NCBI GenBank assembly: GCA_005223375.1
Contig: RXOD01004430.1
Span: 1-22,442 of the forward strand
Direction: 5' to 3'
Length of the DNA stretch: 22,442 nucleotides
Source: Amoebophrya sp. AT5.2
Taxonomy: Eukaryota > Sar > Dinophyceae > Syndiniales > Amoebophryaceae
Made by a program: the position numbers and the translations under genes. The notes beneath the pieces are model-generated. The model saw nothing but the letters and a program-made list of their open reading frames with translations, made no database searches and was not told the DNA's origin. Below are positions 15,850 to 22,442 of this stretch, one piece after another; within the stretch, counting starts at the first letter, position 1, and each line of letters begins with the position of its first letter.

Positions 15850-17041
15850 GTTAATGGTTTCTTGTTCTTTCCCCGTCTTCCCCCTTCAACTTCTAGATTG
15901 AAACGAAAATGGGCTTGAGCTTGATGACCAAGTAATTGATATTATCACTACTTAGACGGATGGCCGTCTGCCTCTGCGTGATTTCTTTCGGCGATCGTGA
16001 TCGTTCACGGACACGATGAAAAGTAAAAAACCGAAGATCAAACTGACATCATTAATTTAGCGAGGCTTGGACGCAGACGCACGATTACAGGAAAACGATC
16101 CGTCCAAGATAACGGAGTGTGAAGCTCTGGCACGACCAGCTGCTGCAGAAAATGTTTTTGTCCTTATTTCTACCGGATTTCGGCGTCAGATCCAACATTT
16201 TTTAGTTGGTGCCTGATCGCAGAGGAACGGAGGCGCTTCTCAGCAAGGAGCAACCGATGGAAATGAACACGAATGAACAATGCACAATGGACATCCACCT
16301 CCACGATCACACGACAAAAGAAAAGACGCCGCCGACGATTTTCCATGGTCGAAAAATCTAAATGAGAATGAGTCCTCGTTCTCCTTCTTCAGCTTGCGAT
16401 GAGGAGGTGATCTAGTTGAAGGGATAGTGTGACAGTGCTGGCTGGCGAGGAGCGCCGCTTTGTTCTCAGTTTTGTTGGTCCATTTCGTATCTAAAGGTTT
16501 AGGCTTTTTCCTCGCCCGGGTGCACCGGTTACCCTTCCACGTCATTGACGGCCTTTAGCGAATCGCGTGAAGGTGCGGACGCAAGCACTGTCGAGCGGAG
16601 AGTCTGGTATTTTGGAACGTAGGTCCAGCAGCAGCACTCACATGCTGCTAATGCTGCTCTGTAAAAACACCATCTCATTAGATAGAGTACTACCGACGCC
16701 GACCTGCGCCGCTTCGTGTTCTTCTATTAATTTCTTGATGAAGCAAAAGCTGCTGAAAATAATGAGGGTTTTCGGGCAGCGCGTTGACAACATTCGGTAT
16801 CAATCCGTGGGCTTCGATTACGTTTCTATTTTTGTTTCGCCATTGGTTTTCGTTTTTTTTTTTTGTTGCGAGCGCGAGGCCAACTCCACTCGTAGGCCGT
16901 TCGTTTCTTCTTTTCTCAGACTTTGCCCACGTACCTCCCTAGCCGCTTCGTCGTCGTCGCACGAGCAGCAGCATCAGCAAACGTGAATTATTACCTTCTC
17001 AACTCGGCTTCGGCCTCGTGCTACCCGCAGTGCTGGAACTG
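15850..17041. other. 1.2-kb stretch without a confident gene
   Basis: A plus frame at 16567-16986 is open for 139 codons (GTG-headed, includes SIFVSPLVFVFFFCCERE) and a minus frame at 16240-16545 for about 100 codons. Both are low-grade, with runs of Ser, Phe and Lys. A 12-base T run sits at 16853-16864 and a CAGCAGCATCAGCA run near 16967-16980. The left part is the upstream region of the Cys-rich gene; the right part is the 3' flank of the coiled-coil gene. Confidence 0.35.
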
Positions 17042-20000
17042 CTAGTGCATTCTTGTTCTTGTTTGCGGGTGAAACCCGGTTCGCAGTGGCGACGAGCTGA
17101 ATGCGCGGGACTGCTGTAGCAGGGGACCTCCAGTTCCCACACTCATGTTCAGAAGCATCCTCGGCTGTGAGACCGGCGGCCCATTCATGTGTTGCTGGTG
17201 CTGCAGGAGCGGTTGATGCTGCGTCTGCGCTGTTCCGTGAGGCGGCGGCGCCGCCTTTCCCAGGGGGCGGCTGCCGTCTCGCATGGATGACGGCACGTAG
17301 TCCTGAGGCAGGGGAACTTCTCCAGTCGGATTCCCGTTTTGATTAGGGTCCTGCACCATCGTCCCCAAAGTGCTCGTGCCCGAGCAGACGCTTTTCGTTC
17401 CTGGTGCAGCTCCCGGTCTCGCACCAGCCCACGGTTGCTGGCGCGAGAGACTAATGGGTTGCGGGGACCACTCGCGCCTGTAGGGGGACCACCCGCCTCC
17501 CGGACCTCTGCTTGAAGCGGTGCCTCCGGAAGGAGCTGCTTCTGCCATCGTCTGAATGCGAAAACTAGACTTGATGACGGGGCCGGTCGAGCTCGCGCGC
17601 TGGACCTGAGGTGGGGCCCCCGAAGCGGCAGAACCGACGGACTCGCTGCTGACCATGCGCGCAGCGGGAAGTTGCGGACTTGCGAGAGACACACCTGAAG
17701 CGAAGGATCAAAGTACACGTACTTATTTCGGTTTCCGTCCGCCTTTCAGACACAACGTTAGCTACAGCTACCGCCATGAACAATTCATAAAGATTGCTAT
17801 CCGTCGGTGCCGATACAAATCAGTAGATGCGAGGATCGATATACTCGCGAGCTTCGGCTGCTGAAAGTTCAGCAGTCCGCCCCCTCTTGTCGCCGCGGAC
17901 TTGCTTTGTCGCGCCAGTGCTTTCAGGTAGTCCGCTATCGGAACGAAGTTTCCGTCGTGATGCACCGAGGCGCCGCCCGTTGTGGTCGCATTAGAAGAAG
18001 TTGCGCTCGACGAAGATGCGGGGTTTTGGTGTTGCTGGTCTGCAACTACTTTGCTCGCCACCACCTTTCTGTCGTCGGTTAGGCGCAAGACACAGCGGTC
18101 CTCCCCGAAGTTGTAGATTCCGTTGCCCACCCGGACGACGGGCCGATCGAACTGGATGGAGTCGAGCACGCCGCGCAGCTGCCGCTCCATTTCGATCACC
18201 TTTTCTCGCGCCGTTGTAAAACTTCCAACAGATGATGATGAGTCCTCGGGCGGTTTGTTGACCGCCGGAGCAGCAGAAGCTGCTGACGGCGCTGCGGGAC
18301 CAGTTCTCGGTTTCGCTCCTACAGCTGTGGTACCGCTCGGGGTGGGCGCAGATGCCTGGCGACTCGGAGCGAGCGGCTGCGCCGGGGCATGACGCTGTTG
18401 CTGATGCACATTCTGCTGACTACCTCGGCCTGATGTTGGCTCAGACGGTTGCGCGACGCCGCCGCCGGTCGTGCGACCCTGCGGTTGCTGCGCCACCAGT
18501 GTCTGAGAAGGCTGAGCCGCCGTTCTCGTGCTGGGCGGAGGTTTTTCATACGGTTTTCCACCCGGCGGTCCCGGGTTCAGACTGCGATTAGCAAGCCCGC
18601 GCTGGTGGTCGCCAGAGTCGTGCGTTGAAGGGACCTGGACGATTGGAATTCGAGCGGTCGTGGACATGCTAATGCTTGCTCTTGGTCTTGCACTTGTAGT
18701 TTTATACGTATTTCATTCGTTTCTGGATGTCGATGTGTGTCTCCAGTACCGGTGGCCTCGAAACGAGCGATTCGGCTCGGGTCACCTGCGTCAGGTTCAG
18801 GACATCAAAGGATACAACAGGTTTGTAAAAACGCAAGCCCACCTGCTGCTTCGTTGCACTTCCCCCGGCGGGAATTGACTGCAGCTGTGGGCCAGGCTCC
18901 GGCACACCTCCCGTGCCGAAAATTGGCGACAGCGCGCTTGGCCGGAGGGCACCCCTTCCGGAGGTGGATGATGTGGGCGCAACACTGTTCTTGTTGAGTA
19001 CACCGCCTCCGCCTCCGGCGACAGAAACGTGGCCGTAGCTCTTCAGGTTCAGATTGTTGCATGTTGCGGTCGCCGCGCTTAGTGTCGTAGGGCCATCAAC
19101 TCGTTGCGCACCTGGGAGGCTTCCAGCCCCCGCCGCTCCAAGGTTCTGCTGTGCGGCCTTTGGGTGCGCATCTGGATCCCGTGATTGTCCTGCTACATAC
19201 CCACTCCCCGTGGCTTTCTCGACTGCTTCCAGTACATTCATTTCGTCCCCGTCGGTGAGAGAGTGGCGCTTACTAGTTCCCATACCTCCCTGCGCCGTTC
19301 CGGAGATCGATGACAGTTCGGACAGATCCTTGCTTACGTTGGCCGCCGTTGATTGCTCCTCCACAGTCGCCAGTTCAGACAGTATTTGTTGGCGGTCAAA
19401 CACGGCGTTCGGTGATGGCCGTCGTCCCCGCGGCAGACTTTCCGATGCGTCCTCGCCGGTGAAGCCGGACGGGGGTCGCGGCAGAGACGCTGGCGCGGAC
19501 GAGCCTGAGCCCACAAGGAAGGTGGACGCTGGACTCGACTTCCGTGCCGCATCGACCACGGGGCCAGCCAGCATCGCAGCACTGTCCTCAGCGTCGGCGG
19601 CACCGGGGGACTCCCTTTTCGCAATGCTGTGCTGAGAGGTCACTGGTCCGGGCGCGGACGAGGCGGAAGAAGATGTGGATGTCGTGCTTCCCATGGGCGC
19701 GGCCAAGGCAGCACCACCATCTGTTGCAGGCGAGTTGTTCTGAATTTCGCTTACATCAGCGTTCGTGGCGGAGGAGGTGGCTGGTGCCGGCGTCATTGAG
19801 GAAGCTGCTCCGCCCCCCCCTGCGCCCCGGAGGTGGAAACTCTCCATCTGCAAGTCACAGAAAGTCGAGTGCAATTTCGCCGAAAGTTTTTGTTCCTCGG
19901 TCAACCGCACGGCGAACTCTCGGTTCTGCTGCCGCACGCGCTCTAAGTCGCTCTTCAGCTTTTCGATCTGGCCTGTGGTGGATGAAAATCGTATTTAAAA

Positions 20001-20802
20001 TTGACAGACACGGACACGGAGCCGAGCCCGCAAGTAGATCAAAGAGAATACGTAGGCCCAGCAGTAGTTTCTGTTTCCAGCGCCGATAAGAAGATGCAGC
20101 ACATTTTTTCGTTACAACTTACTTACCCGTGAGGTCTTTCTCCTTTTGCGCCATTGCTTCCAGGAGATCTTTTTCGACGTCGTCGCTCTTCTGAGTGGAT
20201 AGCAGCGAGACTAGTCGATCCATCAGGAACTGAACACGCTTCTCCGTGTCCGCGTTCTGGCTCTCTAGCTGGAGGACGGCAAGACCCTTTTCCTTGTTCT
20301 CCTCCTTCAACCCGTCGCCCCAGCTCTTCAGTTTTTCCTGCGCGTTGACACGAATCAATTGAGTAGAGTGCAGATCCCTACTCTCAGTTCGATCACTCCT
20401 CTCTACTGGTGGGATCCATCGTTCATATACAACATACTTTCAGCGAGAAAAACCTCAACAAATACAGTTTAAAGTGTATACGTTTTCCGCTTCGAGCGTC
20501 TGCAGCTTGTGCGTCATGTTCTTTTCCGTGGCCTCCCACATGTCCATCTGGGACTCCATCTGGGTCACGAACTCGCGTTCTTTCTCCTCGTAATCGAGCA
20601 TGGACTTTTTGTACTTGTCCTGCTTGTCCCGCTCCCTCTGCAGCTTCTGGAGTAGAAGGATCTCACGCTCTCGCACCCAAACCGGAGCATCATCGGGCAG
20701 TGGATCGAGCTCTAGCTCGTTCTGGGGAGTCGCAGTGCTGCTCGTGGTGGCGGTGTACCCCGCCCGGTGAGAAGACGGCGGAGCCGGAGCCGGTGCAACC
20801 AT
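17042..20802 (-). CDS. 1053-aa coiled-coil protein with possible GAR-like domain
   Basis: Exons on the minus strand: 20802-20482, 20337-20127, 19972-18786, 18634-17845, 17694-17042. All four introns (144-154 nt) are GT-AG with matching phases (0, 1, 0, 1). Residues about 35-195 form a charged coiled coil (VWVREREILLLQKLQRERDK, DKYKKSMLDYEEKERE, GQIEKLKSDLERVRQQNRE), running unbroken across two introns, which validates those joins. The next 500 residues are Ser/Ala/Gly/Pro-rich and disordered. Near 735-815 is a compact region, VVRVGNGIYNFGEDRCVLRL, then KVVASKVV and, after a loop, FVPIADYLKAL. The pattern resembles the microtubule-binding GAR (GAS2-related) fold, which would make this a cytoskeletal linker; this is tentative. 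The tail is Pro/Gln-rich. The frame is open upstream to about 20887, behind a pyrimidine-rich CAG, so the start may lie earlier. Intron 3 is the weakest join: the alternative is a stop at 18702 and a new gene from ATG 18667. Confidence 0.75.
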
Positions 20803-20964
20803 TTCTTCACTCTCTGTTTCCACTGATACTTCGAGGTTGATCAGCGGGTGTGCGTCTTGAAGAAGTCTGGCGGTGCTGTCAGTGTCGCTGCCGGTGAGTC
20901 GCAAAACCGAAAGGAGAAAGGAGGGCCCGGCCCCGGGTAGTGCTCACAATCGCGCGAGCCCAAG
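20803..20964. promoter_or_regulatory. 162-bp divergent start region
   Basis: The minus-strand coiled-coil gene (ATG 20802) and the plus-strand five-exon model (ATG 20965) start head to head here. On the minus strand the sequence GTGAGC...CTCCTTTCTCCTTTCGG...GGCAG (20947-20888) has the shape of an intron, or of a trans-splice acceptor region. I found no phase-consistent upstream coding exon, so a 5' UTR acceptor is the simplest reading. No TATA or other box is recognisable. Confidence 0.35.
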
Positions 20965-21950
20965 ATGAAGACTTCTTGGTGGCACGATGGATTGCAGGTC
21001 TCAAGTTCCGCGTCAATCCCCAGCAGCAGCAAAAGCTAGAGCGGGTGCAGCTGTGCTACCTGGTACTCGGCGGTCGTAAAGCGCACAGGAGCACTCAAGA
21101 CACCATTGTTTTTCCTCACTGCGGTGCGGTTTCAGAATGTCAAAATCCACGACTTGTTCCACGCGGTTAGCGTGCACTGGGCGTCATCGTCAGGCTGCGT
21201 CTACTTGCAGGACTTCTTGAAGTCACAGGTTGCACTAGTTTTATGAGATAAGCTTACATCAACATCAAGATTACACGCAAAAGCAGAGCGTAGCTGACGC
21301 ACGACGGATGAAGTGAGGACTCCTGTACGATGACGAGCTAACCGTTCCAATGCCGATTGACCTCCGTGGCGCCGAATTTATTGCTACCGGGAAGTATCTT
21401 CAGTATGTAAGTAGCTCGTCGCTATCTAAATTAGGTCAACATCAAGGACGCTTACTAAGGTTTCGGAGCTAGGCTTCCATCCCCATGATGTACCAGTGTG
21501 TATTTATCGGTGTATCTCGCGGACGAAAAACAGTGAGTACGGGGAGTGCTGCCATTTTGCGTTCATTTTTCAACAGAACGCCTACGCCCGGGAAACTTGC
21601 AATCGCAGCAGCACGTGCACGCTGCCATCGGCATTGTAGTCGTGGCTAGGCTGTCGCGGTGGATACGGAAGATGTTGAGCCTCCAGGTGTCATTCGATCT
21701 TCTTGTTCTTCCTTTCCAAAACGGTCCGCTGAAACATGGTTGTGACTGTAAGCACGTGCATATAGCATTTCATCGCTCTTCTAGAGCGAGCGGTTCAAGC
21801 AAGTCGAGCTGCAACTCTGTTGATGCCATACAAGGTCGCATTTTACACTGGCAGAGCAGACCACGAAAATCTTCCAAAATAGAGTGGGGAATAAGCTCAA
21901 GACTGCGCGAAGCCAGCACAAATAGTCGGTACAGCAGGTACAATACATGA
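20965..21950 (+). CDS. plus-strand five-exon gene with tiny introns, unknown product
   Basis: Exons: 20965-20997, 21040-21228, 21338-21406, 21473-21536, 21577-21950; 242 aa. Phases agree at all four joins. Introns are 42, 109, 66 and 40 nt. The third has a GTAAGT donor, a TACTAAG branch at 21453-21459 and ends GAGCTAG; the first also ends AGCTAG and removes the only in-frame stop (TAG, 21037). The peptide includes KIHDLFHAVSVHWASSSGC, VPMPIDLRGAEFIATGKYLQ, ASIPMMYQCVFIGVSRGR and HAAIGIVVVARLSRWI, then a Ser/Lys/Arg-rich tail that may not be coding. There is no signal peptide and no recognised domain. The second intron has a poor donor (GTTGCA), so that join may be wrong. It is the only multi-exon gene on the plus strand. 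Confidence 0.5.
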
Positions 21951-22265
21951 TCGTGCGGCGACAGAGTCGCTGTGAAAGTGAAAGTGATTCCTTGCTGATG
22001 TGAAAGTGAATTACTAGCAGTGTGCTGTGAGTGAGTGCACTCGGGCGCGTCGAATTATTTTCTGGGACTGGGATAATTTTTGTTCACCATTCGGCAAAGC
22101 AGTATCGAATTCTCTTCGGAGGACGTGCTTCCATTTCGAAGAACGAAGCGCGGACCCGAAATAATTGAGGTAATAAGCGTGACGAAGTTGTAGGTGGCTG
22201 TAAAACGCCGGAAACCCACGTCCACAGAACAAAGAGAGAACGTACTTACACACGAACGAAGGCAG
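21951..22265. other. intergenic stretch between convergent genes
   Basis: This lies between the 3' ends of the plus-strand gene and the right-edge minus-strand gene, so no promoter is needed. GTGAAAGTGA recurs three times at 21972-22010 (GTGAAAGTGAAAGTGATT and GTGAAAGTGAATT). A minus frame at 22014-22253 is open but starts weakly. Nothing else is seen. Confidence 0.35.
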
Positions 22266-22274
22266 CTAGCTGCC
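22261..22274. repeat. perfect 14-bp palindrome over a stop codon
   Basis: GGCAGCTAGCTGCC equals its own reverse complement. Its centre is the NheI-type core GCTAGC, and it covers the last codons and TAG stop (22266-22268) of the right-edge gene. Without a loop it cannot form a good RNA hairpin. Confidence 0.5.
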
Positions 22275-22442
22275 CTCTTGAAATTGGTCGATGCAGGAAA
22301 CGATCCACATCGCCGTCGTAAACAACAAAGCGGCGAATGCTAGCCACTGCACTTTGTCTCTCCCCAACAGTTTCAGCGCAACACCCCAGTGCGCCCTGGA
22401 GCTGCGGTCCTTCAGAGCCCGCGTCGACGCGGTCAGCAACGT
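22266..22442 (-). CDS. C-terminal end of a membrane protein, cut by window edge
   Basis: A minus-strand frame is open from the window edge for 58 codons to a TAG at 22266. It reads TLLTASTRALKDRSSRAHWG, then a basic stretch and a clear hydrophobic helix, VQWLAFAALLFTTAMWIVSC, ending IDQFQEGS. Codon use is G/C-ending. The helix close to the C-terminus could be a tail anchor or the last span of a multi-pass protein. Nothing identifies the family. An exon boundary could lie anywhere in the visible part, as the start is off the window. Confidence 0.65.
   Translation of the reverse strand, partial: TLLTASTRALKDRSSRAHWGVALKLLGRDKVQWLAFAALLFTTAMWIVSCIDQFQEGS

Noticed and set aside
16853..16864. T12 run considered as a terminator or poly-A insertion scar
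   Set aside because: No flanking duplication, no adjacent retroelement sequence, and no pol III gene nearby; simple slippage is enough.
18667..18702. Two separate genes meeting at a stop (18702) and an ATG (18667)
   Set aside because: A 151-nt CAG/GTGACC...GTCCAG intron removes both with conserved phase, and its length matches the other three introns of the gene. Kept as an alternative, not as the main model.
21036..21150. Minus-strand peptide TTAEYQVAQLHPL resembling the N-terminal motif of phosphatidylinositol transfer proteins
   Set aside because: The match is about ten residues, stops at an in-frame TAG, and no further PITP blocks were found on the minus strand to either side. The plus strand here fits a multi-exon gene with a branch-point motif. 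A profile search of both readings would settle it.
1..22442. Search for CRISPR arrays, insertion sequences, tRNAs, rRNAs and viral or transposon genes
   Set aside because: No regularly spaced repeats, no transposase or reverse transcriptase motifs and no cloverleaf-like sequence were seen by eye on either strand.

Overview
The window is eukaryotic nuclear DNA from a compact protist genome. It contains a cytosolic eukaryote-type seryl-tRNA synthetase, a three-piece gene for an SLC35/triose-phosphate-type transporter, a type II membrane DXD glycosyltransferase and a large coiled-coil protein. Most genes are cut by short GT-AG introns, whose phases agree when exons are joined. There are no bacterial operon signals, rRNAs or tRNAs that I can see. 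Conserved proteins carry long Ala/Gly/Ser-rich insertions, almost all confident genes lie on the minus strand, and several genes start just behind a pyrimidine-rich AG that has no visible upstream exon. Together this suggests an alveolate, perhaps a dinoflagellate-lineage organism with spliced-leader trans-splicing, but the assignment is inference.

Layout, left to right. 1-155: 5' end of a minus-strand gene running off the edge. 757-2413: five-exon multi-membrane-span gene (353 aa, unknown family). 2590-3042: small Lys/Glu-rich protein, two exons. 3605-5587: intronless seryl-tRNA synthetase. 5588-6669: no confident gene. 6670-9557: SLC35C2/TPT-like transporter, three exons, 778 aa. 9558-10490: unresolved. 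10491-11854: disordered Gly/Ala/Ser-rich protein, two exons, 384 aa. 12314-12823: 169-aa protein. 12920-14385: DXD glycosyltransferase with a probable 44-nt intron. 14384-15226: weak plus-strand ORF and a tandem repeat. 15227-15849: secreted Cys-rich protein with VWC-like spacing, three exons. 15850-17041: no confident gene. 17042-20802: 1053-aa coiled-coil protein, five exons, with a C-terminal region resembling a GAR domain. 20965-21950: plus-strand five-exon model with tiny introns. 22266-22442: 3' end of a minus-strand membrane protein running off the right edge.

The genes do not form an obvious pathway. The transporter and glycosyltransferase could both serve Golgi glycosylation, and the Cys-rich protein would pass through the same route, but they are separate transcription units and the link is only thematic. 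All exon joins were made by reading frame, splice dinucleotides and phase; none is confirmed by transcript data.
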